Assembly (NCBI RefSeq): GCF_014196295.1
Contig: NZ_JACIDK010000001.1
Span: 1,091,433 to 1,155,432, forward strand
Direction of reading: 5' to 3'
DNA from: Phenylobacterium haematophilum
GTDB lineage: Bacteria; Pseudomonadota; Alphaproteobacteria; Caulobacterales; Caulobacteraceae
Length of the DNA stretch: 64,000 nucleotides
In this document: positions 27,338-36,206 of the stretch, piece after piece
How the letters are laid out: every line of letters begins with the position of its first letter
Numbering within the stretch: the first letter of the stretch is position 1
Notes under the pieces: generated by a model
Told to the model about the DNA's origin: nothing
Database searches by the model: none
The model's input: only the letters and a program-made list of their open reading frames with translations
Position numbers and translations under genes: made by a program

Positions 27338-28054
27338 ATGACCACGACCGTTGTTCCGACCAACCGCGCTCCTGAAGGCGGCCGCATGCGCCCCGCGGGG
27401 GCCCGCGCCGTGAAGCCCCGCAACGCCGCGACCTTGATCATCGTGCGCCGCGACCGCCAGAAGCCCCAGGTGCTGATGGGCAAGCGGCACGGCGGACACG
27501 ATTTCATGCCGAACCTCTGGGTCTTCCCGGGCGGGCGCATCGATCGTAGCGACTTCCGCGCGCCGTTCGCGACGGATCTGCGGCCGGAAGTCGCCGCCCG
27601 GTTCGAGGCGCACATTCCGATGAACCGTGGCCGGGCCCTGGCCCTGACAGCTATCCGCGAAACCTACGAGGAAGCAGGCTTGCTCCTGGCCAAGCAGGCG
27701 CCCGTGCGGCCTCTGGCCGGCCCCTGGCGCGAGTTCGCCGCCGAAGGCGCTGCCGCCGACCTTGAGGCGTTGGAAATCGTAGCCCGCGCGGTGACCCCGC
27801 CTATGCTGGCCAAACGCTTCGACACCTGGTTCCTGATGGCCGACGCCGAGCGGTTGATCAGCCTGGAGCGCAAGCCGGACTGCGGGGAGCTTGAGGAAAT
27901 CGCCTGGGTCGACTTCGACGAGGCCATCGCCCTGCCCCTGCCCTCGGTCACCCGCACGGTGATCGGCGAGGCGATCCACCGGTTGGAAGATCCCGACCGT
28001 CCGCGTCCCTTCATGCGCTTCGGCGCCGGCGCCACGCGGCTGAGCCACCTCTAG
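27338..28054 (+). CDS. NUDIX hydrolase (NUDT19/RG-type)
   Basis: A 238-residue protein. NLWVFPGGRID opens the Nudix region and AIRETYEEAGLLL supplies the REXXEE catalytic helix, with a ~30-residue insert between them. That insert is characteristic of the NUDT19-like family, which in animals hydrolyses CoA and acyl-CoA. The substrate here is inferred only from that relation. It is free-standing between the EamA gene and the Fur-preceded operon. Confidence 0.88.
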   Translation: MTTTVVPTNRAPEGGRMRPAGARAVKPRNAATLIIVRRDRQKPQVLMGKRHGGHDFMPNLWVFPGGRIDRSDFRAPFATDLRPEVAARFEAHIPMNRGRALALTAIRETYEEAGLLLAKQAPVRPLAGPWREFAAEGAAADLEALEIVARAVTPPMLAKRFDTWFLMADAERLISLERKPDCGELEEIAWVDFDEAIALPLPSVTRTVIGEAIHRLEDPDRPRPFMRFGAGATRLSHL

Positions 28055-28070
28055 GCGCCGAAACATTTCA

Positions 28071-28089
28071 AATGCGAATTGTTCTCAAC
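28071..28089. promoter_or_regulatory. Fur box
   Basis: AATGCGAATTGTTCTCAAC matches the classical Fur box pattern AATGAGAATTATTCTCATT at 15 of 19 positions. It lies 67 bp before the PepSY gene, the first of a four-gene operon. Confidence 0.7.
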
Positions 28090-28155
28090 TAACTTGCGTT
28101 GAGGGCACGCCCTTGTTAGTGCGAACGACTATCAGCACTTGCGAGGACTAGCAGT

Positions 28156-28833
28156 TTGTCGGCTTCGGAGCTCGTGGACGCGAAAGCGACCATCGACGAG
28201 GAAAAGGCCAAGGCCAAGCGTAAGGCCCAGCGCCGCGCCGCTCTCATGCGCCAGATGGTCAAGTGGCACTGGATCAGCGCCGCGATCTGCCTGGTCGGGA
28301 TGCTGCTGTTCGCGATCACCGGCATCACGCTCAACCACGCCGGCGCGATAGAGGCCAAGCCCAACACCGTTGAGGCCGAGGGACAGCTTCCGGCAGAGCT
28401 CCTGAGCGTGGCCAAGGCCGCCCAGGCCGAGCAAGGCGCCCTGCCCGATCCGATCCGCGTCTGGCTCGCCAAGGACATGGGCGTGAAGGCGCCCAAGGCC
28501 GCCGCCATCGAGTGGACCGACGAGGAAGCCTACGTCTCCCTGCCCCGCCCTGGCGGCGACGGCTGGGTCACCTTCGACGTCGGCACCGGCGCGGTCGTGC
28601 ACGAGAGCACCAGCCGCGGCCCCGTGGCCTACCTCAACGACCTGCACAAGGGCCGTAACACCGGCGCGGTCTGGAGCCTGTTCCTCGACGTCTTCGCCAT
28701 CGGCTGCGTGATCTTCTGCCTCACTGGCCTGGTGCTGCTGCAACTGCATTCGAAAGCCCGCAAGATCACCTGGCCGCTGGTCGGGCTGGGCCTGGCGGTT
28801 CCGCTGATCCTCGTTCTCATCTTCCTTCACTGA
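28156..28833 (+). CDS. PepSY-associated membrane helix protein
   Basis: A 225-residue inner-membrane protein. A Lys/Arg-rich cytoplasmic N-terminus precedes MVKWHWISAAICLVGMLLFAITGITLNHAG, the hallmark of PepSY-TM proteins. A periplasmic PepSY-like segment follows (GGDGWVTFDVGTGAVVHESTSRG) with YLNDLHKGRNTGAVWSLFLDVFAI, then a last helix. Larger relatives are ferric reductases or siderophore-iron reductases. The start is TTG with GAGGA about 10 bases upstream. It heads an operon with DUF2271, DUF4198 and apbE genes behind a Fur box, so a role in iron reduction or uptake is inferred. Confidence 0.85.
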   Translation: MSASELVDAKATIDEEKAKAKRKAQRRAALMRQMVKWHWISAAICLVGMLLFAITGITLNHAGAIEAKPNTVEAEGQLPAELLSVAKAAQAEQGALPDPIRVWLAKDMGVKAPKAAAIEWTDEEAYVSLPRPGGDGWVTFDVGTGAVVHESTSRGPVAYLNDLHKGRNTGAVWSLFLDVFAIGCVIFCLTGLVLLQLHSKARKITWPLVGLGLAVPLILVLIFLH

Positions 28834-28844
28834 CCGGAGCACCT

Positions 28845-29360
28845 ATGCGTCTGCCGATCTACACCGCCGCCTTCACGGGCCTGATGGCGGGCCCCGCCCT
28901 GGCGGCGGACCTGGAGCTGAGCTTGGAAATTCCGCGGCTGACGGTCGCCGAGTACCATCGCCCGTATGTCGCCGTCTGGATCGAGAACCAGGACAAGACC
29001 GCGGTGAAGACCCTGGCCGTCTGGTACGACGTCAAGCTGAAGAACCAGGAAGGCCAGAAGTGGCTGAAGGACATGCGCCAGTGGTGGCGCCGGGCCGGAC
29101 GCGACATGAGCCTGCCCGCCGACGGCGTCAGCGCCGCGACGCGCGCGCCAGGCAAGCACCAGGTGGTGTTCAAGGGCGGCGCAGCGCCGCTCGGGAACCT
29201 GCCGGCCGGCCAGTACAACATCGTCGTCGAAGCGGCTCGCGAAGTCGGCGGCGTCGAGGTGGTGCGCGCGCCGTTCCAATGGCCGCCCAAGGCCCGCACG
29301 ACCTCCTCCACCAAAGGGACCAGCGAACTCGGCGCCGTGAGCGTCACCGTCAAGCCGTAG
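28845..29360 (+). CDS. DUF2271 domain periplasmic protein
   Basis: A 171-residue exported protein. A signal peptide ends near GPALAA; the mature part begins LELSLEIPRLTVAEYHRPYVAVWIE, typical of DUF2271, and ends with the conserved KGTSELGAVSVTVKP. DUF2271 proteins commonly occur beside ApbE, and in this operon it is a candidate to receive a covalent FMN from ApbE; that is inference. It lies 11 bp after the PepSY gene and 11 bp before the DUF4198 gene. Confidence 0.88.
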   Translation: MRLPIYTAAFTGLMAGPALAADLELSLEIPRLTVAEYHRPYVAVWIENQDKTAVKTLAVWYDVKLKNQEGQKWLKDMRQWWRRAGRDMSLPADGVSAATRAPGKHQVVFKGGAAPLGNLPAGQYNIVVEAAREVGGVEVVRAPFQWPPKARTTSSTKGTSELGAVSVTVKP

Positions 29361-29371
29361 AGGACAGAAGC

Positions 29372-30190
29372 ATGCAAAAGATCCGCCGCGGCGCCCTGGC
29401 CGCCGTATCCGTCGTCGCCATCCTGGCGATCCCGGCCGCCGCCAGCGCGCACCGCCAATGGCTGCTGCCCTCGGCCACCGTGCTGTCGGGCAACGATCCC
29501 TGGATCACCGTTGACGCCGCCGTTTCCAACGACCTGTTCTACTTTGACCACGTGCCGATGCGCCTGGACGGCATTTCGGTGATCGCGCCGGACGGCTCGA
29601 AGGGCGAAATCAAGAACGGCGCGACCGGCAAGTACCGCAGCACCTTCGACGTGCAGCTGAGCCAACCGGGCACCTACAAGATCGCCAATGTCAGCGACGG
29701 CGTCGGCGCCTCGTACAAGCAGGGCGGCGAGCAGAAGCGCTGGCGCGGCGCGGCCGCGGACCTGGCGACGGCGATCCCCAAGGACGCCACCGACGTGAAG
29801 ATCACGGAGAACGCGCGCCGCCTTGAAGTCTTCGCCACTCGCGGCTCGCCGACCAAGGCAGCTCTTAAGCTGACCGGCAAGGGCCTCGAACTCGACCCCG
29901 TCACCCATCCCAACGACCTGGTGGCTAGCGAACCGGCGACTTTCAAGCTGGTCATGGACGGCAAGCCCGCGGCGGATGTCGAAGTCGAAGTCGTCGCAGG
30001 GGGCAACCGCTACGCCGGCAAGACCACCGAACTGAAAGTGAAGACCGGCGCCGACGGCGCCTTCACGGTGAACTGGCCGGCGGCTGGCATGTACTGGCTG
30101 GAGGCCTCCGTGCGCGGGGGCCAGAGCAGCATCCCGGGCGCAGAGCGCAGCGCCGCCTACGTGACGACCCTGGAAGTGCTTCCCGATTGA
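29372..30190 (+). CDS. DUF4198 domain periplasmic protein
   Basis: A 272-residue exported protein. A signal peptide (MQKIRRGALAAVSVVAILAIPAAASA) is followed at once by HRQWLLPS, the conserved start of mature DUF4198 proteins, where the His may be a metal ligand. The rest is two beta-sandwich domains; the second (EPATFKLVMDGKPAADVEVEVVAGG) is transthyretin/Ig-like. Homologues are found with TonB-dependent metal uptake genes. ATG 29372 is chosen for its signal peptide and the AGGACAGA upstream. The stop overlaps the apbE start. Confidence 0.88.
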   Translation: MQKIRRGALAAVSVVAILAIPAAASAHRQWLLPSATVLSGNDPWITVDAAVSNDLFYFDHVPMRLDGISVIAPDGSKGEIKNGATGKYRSTFDVQLSQPGTYKIANVSDGVGASYKQGGEQKRWRGAAADLATAIPKDATDVKITENARRLEVFATRGSPTKAALKLTGKGLELDPVTHPNDLVASEPATFKLVMDGKPAADVEVEVVAGGNRYAGKTTELKVKTGADGAFTVNWPAAGMYWLEASVRGGQSSIPGAERSAAYVTTLEVLPD

Positions 30191-31182
30191 TGAGCCGGGT
30201 CGCGGTTCCCCTGGACCTCTCGCCGCACGCCTTTCGTGCCCGCGGTGAGAGACCGGTCGGCTTCAGCGGCCCGACCATGGGGGTAACCTGGAACGTCAAG
30301 GCGTTCGCGCCGGCGGGCCTCGATCTGACGAGCATCCCCACGCAGATCCAGCGCCTCCTGAACGGCCTGATCGCCCAGATGAGCAACTGGGAGCCCGACT
30401 CCCGCATCTCGCAGTTCAACCGTGCGGCGGCCGGGGGCTGGCTGGACCTGGCCCCGGGGTTCCAGCATGTGATGGACCGGGCGCTGCACTGGGCCGAACT
30501 TAGCGGCGGCGCCTTCGACCCGACGACAGGCCGGCTTGTCGACTTGTGGGGCTTTGGTCCCGCCGGGGCTGCACGGCCCCCCAGCCATACCGACGTCGAG
30601 GCCGCACGGGCCGATTGCGGCTGGGACCGCCTAGCCCGCGACGGCGCGCGCATCTTCCAGCCGGGCGGCCTGCATCTGGATCTGTCCGGTATCGCCAAGG
30701 GCTTCGGCGTGGACGAGATTTCGCGGGCGCTGTCGCATCTGGGCCTCGCTGACCACCTAGTGGAGATCGGCGGCGAATTGCGCGGCTCCGGCGTCAAACC
30801 GGACGGCCACCCGTGGCTGGTCGACATCGCCGCACCGCCGGGCACGAGCCTGCCGGGCGGTCCGATCCGTGTGGCGCTGCATGGCCTCTCGCTCGCGACC
30901 TCGGGCGACTATCACCGTTTTTTGGATCACGAAGGACGACGCTATAGCCACACGCTGGATCCGCGCACCGGACGGCCCGCCGCCAATGGCCTGCGGTCGG
31001 TCAGCGTCGTGGCTCGCGACTGCATCGACGCCGACGCGCTCTGCACTGCGATCGGGGTGCTGGGGCCAGAGGAAGGCCGCGCCTTCGCCGTCCAGCACGA
31101 CGTCGCCGCCTATCTGCTGGTGGACAAAGGCGACGGATTGAGCGAAATCGTCACCCCCGCCCTTGAGGCGATGCTGGCCTGA
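30190..31182 (+). CDS. apbE: FAD:protein FMN transferase (ApbE)
   Basis: A 330-residue ApbE-family protein that attaches FMN to Ser or Thr of target proteins using FAD and Mg2+. Conserved pieces are [15 protein letters not shown] near the start, [14 protein letters not shown] in the middle and [22 protein letters not shown] toward the end. No signal peptide or lipobox is obvious, so it may act in the cytoplasm or need an unusual export route. The ATG overlaps the preceding stop (ATGA). It closes the Fur-preceded operon. Confidence 0.93.
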   Translation: MSRVAVPLDLSPHAFRARGERPVGFSGPTMGVTWNVKAFAPAGLDLTSIPTQIQRLLNGLIAQMSNWEPDSRISQFNRAAAGGWLDLAPGFQHVMDRALHWAELSGGAFDPTTGRLVDLWGFGPAGAARPPSHTDVEAARADCGWDRLARDGARIFQPGGLHLDLSGIAKGFGVDEISRALSHLGLADHLVEIGGELRGSGVKPDGHPWLVDIAAPPGTSLPGGPIRVALHGLSLATSGDYHRFLDHEGRRYSHTLDPRTGRPAANGLRSVSVVARDCIDADALCTAIGVLGPEEGRAFAVQHDVAAYLLVDKGDGLSEIVTPALEAMLA

Positions 31183-31215
31183 GCCAGGACATCCGCGGAT
31201 TTTCCCAAGGCCGCA

Positions 31216-31243
31216 TTGACTTTGGGTTCGAGATTCGTATTGT
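31216..31243 (+). promoter_or_regulatory. Sigma70-like promoter of rpmG
   Basis: TTGACT (31216-31221) and TATTGT (31238-31243) are separated by 16 bases, 53 bp upstream of the rpmG start. Confidence 0.6.
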
Positions 31244-31295
31244 CCGCGGCTCTTTAGAACACCTGCCGGTCCGACCGGCCCCGCGAGGACCGACC

Positions 31296-31463
31296 ATGGC
31301 GAAGCCCGCCTCCATCAAGATCCGCCTGAACTCGTCGGCTGACACCGGCTACTTCTACGTCACCAAGAAGAACGCCCGCACGAAGACCGAAAAGCTGGTC
31401 ATGAACAAGTACGACCCGATCGTGCGCAAGCATGTCGAGTTCAAAGAAGGCAAGATCAAGTAA
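31296..31463 (+). CDS. rpmG: Large ribosomal subunit protein bL33
   Basis: A 55-residue protein reading [20 protein letters not shown] and then [20 protein letters not shown], the standard L33 sequence. It has no Cys, so it is the zinc-free form. It is part of the 50S subunit near the E site. GAGGAC lies upstream of the ATG. It has its own promoter and a strong terminator, so it is a single-gene unit. Confidence 0.97.
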   Translation: MAKPASIKIRLNSSADTGYFYVTKKNARTKTEKLVMNKYDPIVRKHVEFKEGKIK

Positions 31464-31489
31464 GCCTTCACCAGACTCTCCAGTCTGTG

Positions 31490-31520
31490 AAAACGCCCGG
31501 CCGTCTGGCCGGGCGTTTTT
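31490..31520 (+). terminator. Rho-independent terminator of rpmG
   Basis: AAAACGCCCGGCC pairs with GGCCGGGCGTTTT around the loop GTCT, followed by T's. Confidence 0.93.
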
Positions 31521-31575
31521 CGTTGTGCCACGCGCGTGATGTCGCCTCCCCGCAGCGTCGGCTAACATTCGCCCC

Positions 31576-32325
31576 ATGACGACCCTGGATTTCAGCATCC
31601 GCAGCTATGGCGCCGACCGCGGCCCCGACAGCCACAGCTTCGACCAGCTGGTGCTGCCGCTTAGCGGCGCGTTGCAACTGGACATCGCCGGCCAGGGCGG
31701 CCGACTCGCTGTCGGCCGCGCCGCCTTCGTGCTCGCCGGGACATCGCATTCGACCATAAGCGACACAGCCAACCGCTCGATCATCCTCGACCTGCAGTTA
31801 GCCGGCTTGGCCCCGCAAATGGCCGAGCGGCTGGCGCGCACGCCGTTTGTCAGTCTCACGCCCGCCGCCACCAAGCTCATCGACTATATGGGCCTAATGA
31901 TCGGCGAGGGGCGCGCGACGCCTGCCACCGTGGCGCTCTGGACGCCCCTGCTCGTCGATGCCCTGGCGCAGACCCCGCCCAGCGCCGCCTCTCGCCTGGC
32001 GCGGCTCACCGCGCAGATCGAAGCGGAGCCCGCCCTGCCCTGGACCACGACGATGATGGCCGAGCGGGCGGCCGTCAGCGTCAGCCGCCTGCACGCGCTG
32101 TTCCAATCCGAGCTCGGCATGAGCCCGCGCGCCTGGCTGAGCGAGGTGCGCCTGCGCCTGGCGCGGGGCTGGCTGTCCACCTCGCCAGCCTCGATCGCCG
32201 AGATCGCCCATCGCTGCGGCTATGGCGATCAGAGCGCCCTGACGCGGGCCATGCGGCGGGCCACGGGCATGACGCCGGCCGCCTATCGTCGGCAAGAACG
32301 CGAGACGGGGCCCAAAGGACAGTAG
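31576..32325 (+). CDS. AraC family transcriptional regulator
   Basis: A 249-residue protein. The N-terminal cupin-like sensor (residues ~1-120) contains FDQLVLPLSGALQLDIAG and RAAFVLAGTSHS. The C-terminal double helix-turn-helix carries MMAERAAVSVSRLHALFQSELGMSPRAWLSEVRL, then IAEIAHRCGYGDQSALTRAMRRATGMTPAAYR. It likely controls the DMT exporter gene that starts 44 bp downstream in the same direction; the inducer is unknown. Confidence 0.92.
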   Translation: MTTLDFSIRSYGADRGPDSHSFDQLVLPLSGALQLDIAGQGGRLAVGRAAFVLAGTSHSTISDTANRSIILDLQLAGLAPQMAERLARTPFVSLTPAATKLIDYMGLMIGEGRATPATVALWTPLLVDALAQTPPSAASRLARLTAQIEAEPALPWTTTMMAERAAVSVSRLHALFQSELGMSPRAWLSEVRLRLARGWLSTSPASIAEIAHRCGYGDQSALTRAMRRATGMTPAAYRRQERETGPKGQ

Positions 32326-32369
32326 CCCCGGCCAAGACCCGGCGTCCGTTTCGTGGCATCTGCCGCCTG

Positions 32370-33329
32370 ATGACAGGTCAAGGCCGCACATTGCTAGGCG
32401 TCGGGTGCGGATTGGCTGCTGGCGCGCTCTGGGGACTGGTGTTCCTGGCGCCGGAGCTAGCCTCGGAGTTCACGCCGCTGCAGCTGGCGGCCGGGCGCTA
32501 CGTCGCCTATGGCGCGTTCGCGGCGGCCCTGCTGGCCCCGCGCTGGCGTGCGGTCAGCGCCGCCATCGGCCGGCGCGAGTGGATTGCGCTGACATGGCTC
32601 AGCGTGCTGGGCAACACCCTCTACTACGTCCTCCTCGCCAGCGCCGTGCAGATGGGCGGGGTGGCCATGACCTCGGTCGTGGTCGGCTTCCTGCCCGTCG
32701 CGGTGACGGTGATCGGCAGCCGTGACCATGGCGCCGTCCCGCTGCACCGACTGGTCCCCTCTCTGGTCATGGGCGCCGCCGGTGTAGCCTGCATCGCCTG
32801 GCAGTCGGTGGACGCCGCCGCGCCAGGCTCTGAAGCCAAGGCCATGGTCGGCTTAGCCTGCGCCATCGGCGCGCTGGTCTCCTGGACCACCTACGCGGTC
32901 TGGAACGGCCGGTGGCTGGCGCGCGCGCAGCACGTCTCCGCCCACGACTGGAGCCTGCTGACCGGGGTGGCGACGGGGGCCCAGGCGCTGGTCCTGGCGA
33001 TCCCGGCAGCGCTGATCGGCGCGAGCGCCCACGCGTCCGACCAGTGGATGCGCTTCATCGCCGTCTCGGCCGGCGTCGCCATCTTCGCCTCGATTGTCGG
33101 CAACGCCTTCTGGAACCGCGCCAGCCGACTGTTGCCGCTGACCCTGCTCGGCCAGATGATCCTGTTCGAGACCCTGTTCGCCCTGCTCTACGGCTTCCTG
33201 TGGGAGCAGCGCTGGCCGACCACCGCCGAACTCGCCGCCATCGCACTGATGGTCGCCAGCGTCGTCACCTGCGTGTCGGCGCACCGCCCGAGCCAAGGAG
33301 CCGCCCATGCACAAGATCAGCACGCCTGA
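32370..33329 (+). CDS. DMT family (EamA) transporter
   Basis: A 319-residue inner-membrane protein with ten predicted helices in two EamA halves. The first half opens LGVGCGLAAGALWGLVFLAPEL, and the second has LACAIGALVSWTTYAVWNGRWL. Substrates of this family range from amino acids to drugs and cannot be read here. The regulator gene immediately upstream suggests inducible export. The last 23 bases overlap the start of csaA, so both are co-expressed. Confidence 0.9.
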   Translation: MTGQGRTLLGVGCGLAAGALWGLVFLAPELASEFTPLQLAAGRYVAYGAFAAALLAPRWRAVSAAIGRREWIALTWLSVLGNTLYYVLLASAVQMGGVAMTSVVVGFLPVAVTVIGSRDHGAVPLHRLVPSLVMGAAGVACIAWQSVDAAAPGSEAKAMVGLACAIGALVSWTTYAVWNGRWLARAQHVSAHDWSLLTGVATGAQALVLAIPAALIGASAHASDQWMRFIAVSAGVAIFASIVGNAFWNRASRLLPLTLLGQMILFETLFALLYGFLWEQRWPTTAELAAIALMVASVVTCVSAHRPSQGAAHAQDQHA

Positions 33330-33678
33330 CGAACCGGCCGCCGCGCAGATCGTCTTCGACGACTTCGCCAAAGTGGACATCCGCGCGGGCCTGATCGTCT
33401 CGGCCGAGCCGTTCCCCGAAGCCCGCAAGCCGGCCTACCGGCTGGCCATCGACTTCGGCCCGGCGATCGGGGTGAAAAAGAGCTCGGCCCAGATCACTGA
33501 GCTCTACACGCTAGAGGAGCTGGTCGGCCGCAGTGTCATGGCGGTGGTGAACTTCCCGCCGCGCCAGATCGGCCCGGTCCGCTCGGAGGTTCTGATTCTG
33601 GGCTTTCCAGACGAGGCCGGCCGCATCGTGCTGGCCGCGCCGGCGGGGACCGTCCCCAACGGCGCTCGGCTGGCCTGA
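33307..33678 (+). CDS. csaA: tRNA-binding/chaperone protein CsaA
   Basis: A 123-residue OB-fold protein. FAKVDIRAGLIVSAEPFPEARKPAYRLAIDFG is the CsaA/EMAP-II-like signature, and VNFPPRQIGPVRSEVLILG follows. CsaA was described in Bacillus as a secretion-related chaperone and binds tRNA as a dimer. AAGGAG lies 8 bases before the ATG, inside the end of the transporter gene. Confidence 0.93.
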   Translation: MHKISTPDEPAAAQIVFDDFAKVDIRAGLIVSAEPFPEARKPAYRLAIDFGPAIGVKKSSAQITELYTLEELVGRSVMAVVNFPPRQIGPVRSEVLILGFPDEAGRIVLAAPAGTVPNGARLA

Positions 33679-33689
33679 TCGCAGGGCCG

Positions 33690-35054
33690 CTAGGCGGCGC
33701 GGGCGACGACTTTGTTCCGGCCGTGGGCCTTCGCCTCATAGACCGCCTCGTCGGCGCGCTTGAGCAGCGCTTCGGGCTTGTCGCTCTCGCCAAGGGTGGC
33801 GGCGACGCCGACCGAGATCGTGACCGTCAGCAGTTCGCTGCCGCCCATCACCCGGAAGGGCGAGCCGGCGACATGTAGCCGGATGCGCTCAGCGATGCGC
33901 TCGGCGTCCTCCAGCTTGGTGTCGGGCATGACCACTACGAACTCTTCGCCGCCATAGCGGCAGGGCAGGTCTATGGCCCGGACGTTGGAGGCTAGGCGCA
34001 CGGCGAACTCGCGCAGCACCTCGTCGCCGACGTCATGGCCGTAGCCGTCGTTGATTTTCTTAAAGTGGTCGATGTCGATCAAAAGGCAGGCTACCGGATC
34101 GCCGCCGTGAGTGGCGCGGCGCACCAGCGCCTCCAGCTGGCCGGTCATGTAGCGACGGTTGTGCAACCCGGTCAGCTGGTCGGTAACCGCCAGTTCCAGC
34201 GAGTGATCGAGATTGTCGCGCAAGTAGTCGGTATAGCGCTTGCGGCGGATCTGGGTGCGGGCGCGGGCAGCCAGCTCCTGCGGATCGATCGGCTTGGGCA
34301 GGATGTCGTTGACACCGATCTCCAGCGCCTTCACCAACCGCGGCCGCTCATCGAAATCCACGATCGCCAGCACCGGCAGATGTCGCGTCGCCTCGTCAGA
34401 GCGCAGCTGGGCGGCGAAGCGCAGGCCGTCGAAGCTGCGCGCCGTGGCGTTGACGATGATCAAATCAACCGGTCCCTTGGCGGTCATCAACGCCTTTTCG
34501 GGATCGGCCTCGATAATCGGACGGTGCTCGATCGCCAGTTCGGTAGCGACCCGCTGGGCCTGGCGCTCATGGTCGTCGACGATGAGGATCCGACCGCCCG
34601 TGCCGCCTAGGCGCGAGGCCGCGCCGGCGATGACGCCCATGCGGCGCCCCGAGGCTTCGCGGTCACGCAACTCGTCGATGACCATCTTGAGCCGGGTCAG
34701 GCTGCGCACGCGGGCGAACAGCATGACGTCGTCGATGGGCTTGGTGAGGAATTCGTCGGCGCCCGACTCCAGTCCGGCGATGCGATCGGCGCGGCCGTCC
34801 AGGGCGGTGACCAGAACCACCGGAACATGGCGCGTCTCAGGATCATCCTTCAGCCGGCGGCAGACCTGAAAGCCGTCCATGCCCGGCATCATCACGTCCA
34901 GCAGGACGATGTCGGGCTTTTCCTTGGCCGCGATCGCCAGCGCCGTCGGCCCGTCGCTGGCCGTCAGGACATCGTAGTATTCAGCCGTCAGCTTCGCTTC
35001 CAGCAGACGCACATTGGCTTCGATGTCGTCGACGACGAGGATGCGGGCGGACAT
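33690..35054 (-). CDS. pleD: Response regulator / diguanylate cyclase PleD
   Basis: A 454-residue protein, REC-REC-GGDEF. The first receiver has Asp53 in VLLDVMMPGMDG as phosphoacceptor; the second has Asn202 where the Asp would be, so it is an adaptor. The GGDEF domain has GGEEF at 368-372 preceded by the product-inhibition site RAID (RxxD) at 359-362. It makes c-di-GMP from GTP when phosphorylated and in Caulobacter drives the swarmer-to-stalked transition at the pole. It follows divK by 7 bp, as in Caulobacter. Confidence 0.97.
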   Translation of the reverse strand: MSARILVVDDIEANVRLLEAKLTAEYYDVLTASDGPTALAIAAKEKPDIVLLDVMMPGMDGFQVCRRLKDDPETRHVPVVLVTALDGRADRIAGLESGADEFLTKPIDDVMLFARVRSLTRLKMVIDELRDREASGRRMGVIAGAASRLGGTGGRILIVDDHERQAQRVATELAIEHRPIIEADPEKALMTAKGPVDLIIVNATARSFDGLRFAAQLRSDEATRHLPVLAIVDFDERPRLVKALEIGVNDILPKPIDPQELAARARTQIRRKRYTDYLRDNLDHSLELAVTDQLTGLHNRRYMTGQLEALVRRATHGGDPVACLLIDIDHFKKINDGYGHDVGDEVLREFAVRLASNVRAIDLPCRYGGEEFVVVMPDTKLEDAERIAERIRLHVAGSPFRVMGGSELLTVTISVGVAATLGESDKPEALLKRADEAVYEAKAHGRNKVVARAA

Positions 35055-35061
35055 GGGCGAA

Positions 35062-35427
35062 CTAGCTCAACAATCGCCGGATGGTATCGAGAAAGTGCGA
35101 CACTGAAATTGGTTTCGACAAATAGGCTTCGCAGCCGCCCTCGCGAATCCGCTCCTCGTCGCCCTTCATGGCGAAGGCCGTGACCGCCACGACCGGAATC
35201 GCGGCGAGTTCGTCGTCCTCCTTCAGCCACTTGGTGACCTCCAGACCGGAGATCTCGGGCAGCTGGATGTCCATCAAGATCAGATCAGGACGATGCTCGC
35301 GCGCCAACGCAAGCGCCTGCAGCCCCTCGCGGGTCTGTAGGGTTTCGTAGCCTTGGGCATCGAGCAGATCATGAAACAGCTTCATGTTCAGCTCGTTGTC
35401 CTCGACGATGAGGACCTTCTTGGCCAT
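35062..35427 (-). CDS. divK: Single-domain response regulator DivK
   Basis: A 121-residue receiver domain with the acidic pocket [10 protein letters not shown], phosphoacceptor Asp53 in [12 protein letters not shown], and Lys in EAYLSKPIS. In Caulobacter DivK is phosphorylated by DivJ, dephosphorylated by PleC, and acts through DivL and CckA to lower CtrA activity. The sequence around residues 48-90 is nearly the Caulobacter one. It is the first gene of divK-pleD. A CtrA-like box lies in the upstream region shared with the HAD-like gene. Confidence 0.97.
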   Translation of the reverse strand: MAKKVLIVEDNELNMKLFHDLLDAQGYETLQTREGLQALALAREHRPDLILMDIQLPEISGLEVTKWLKEDDELAAIPVVAVTAFAMKGDEERIREGGCEAYLSKPISVSHFLDTIRRLLS

Positions 35428-35505
35428 TTTCGTCTCGACGATGCTTCGAGAGCCCGCGAATCGACCGCTGACCCCACCTTTGGATCGTTAATCTCACGGA
35501 TATCC

Positions 35506-35520
35506 TTAAACTCGCGTTAG
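35506..35520. promoter_or_regulatory. CtrA-like box
   Basis: TTAA at 35506-35509, 7 bases, then TTAG at 35517-35520, one mismatch from the CtrA consensus TTAA-N7-TTAA. A further TTAA lies at 35488-35491. The site lies between the divergent divK and HAD-like genes. Confidence 0.45.
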
Positions 35521-35537
35521 TCGCACCGGAGGGCCCT

Positions 35538-36206
35538 TTGGCCAGCGTTTCACCTCAACTGCCGCCGCCGCGGGCGCCCAACCTGCTGGAACTGGGCGTC
35601 GATCCGCATCGGCCGCTGCTGCTGGTCGACGTGGACGAGGTGCTGGGCCTGTTCATGCAGGGGTTCGGGCGCTTCCTGGAAGGGCGCGGCCTGGAGTTTC
35701 GCGTCGACCGCTTCGCGCTGTTCCAGAACATCTACCGCCCCGGCGAGACTCAGCATCTGCCGCTTGACGAAGGCCGTACCCACTTCGACGACTTCTTCCG
35801 TCTCGGCTGCGGCGACATGGAACCCGCGCCCGGCGGCCCGGAAGCGCTGCGAGCTCTGTCCCAGCGCGCCAATGTCGTGATCCTGACCAACGCGCCGGGC
35901 CCCGCCCGCATGGCGCGGGCCCGTTGGCTGGGCCGCCACGGCATGGACTATCCGCTGGTGCTCAACACCGGACCAAAAGGACCCGTCGCGGCCCTGATGG
36001 CCCGGCAGGTGAAGGCGCAGGCCGCCTTTATCGACGACTTGATCTCGAACCTCGACTCGGTCGCCGAAAGCGCGCCGGGCGTGAACCGCTTCCAGATGGT
36101 CGCCGATCCGCGCCTCCAGCCCCTGGCTCCGACCGCCCCCGAGCGCCATACCAGGATCGACGACTGGCGCACGCTGCGCGAGGCGATCGAAGCGGCGGTG
36201 CTCTAA
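35538..36206 (+). CDS. HAD-like hydrolase family protein
   Basis: A 222-residue protein with all four HAD elements: motif I LLLVDVDEVL (Asp31, Asp33), motif II VVILTNAP, the Lys in NTGPKGPVAAL, and motif IV FIDDLISNLDS. It should be a cytoplasmic phosphatase-type enzyme of unknown substrate. The start is TTG with GGAGGG 6 bases upstream. It is divergent from divK. Its TAA overlaps the stop of the convergent YceI gene. Confidence 0.8.
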   Translation: MASVSPQLPPPRAPNLLELGVDPHRPLLLVDVDEVLGLFMQGFGRFLEGRGLEFRVDRFALFQNIYRPGETQHLPLDEGRTHFDDFFRLGCGDMEPAPGGPEALRALSQRANVVILTNAPGPARMARARWLGRHGMDYPLVLNTGPKGPVAALMARQVKAQAAFIDDLISNLDSVAESAPGVNRFQMVADPRLQPLAPTAPERHTRIDDWRTLREAIEAAVL

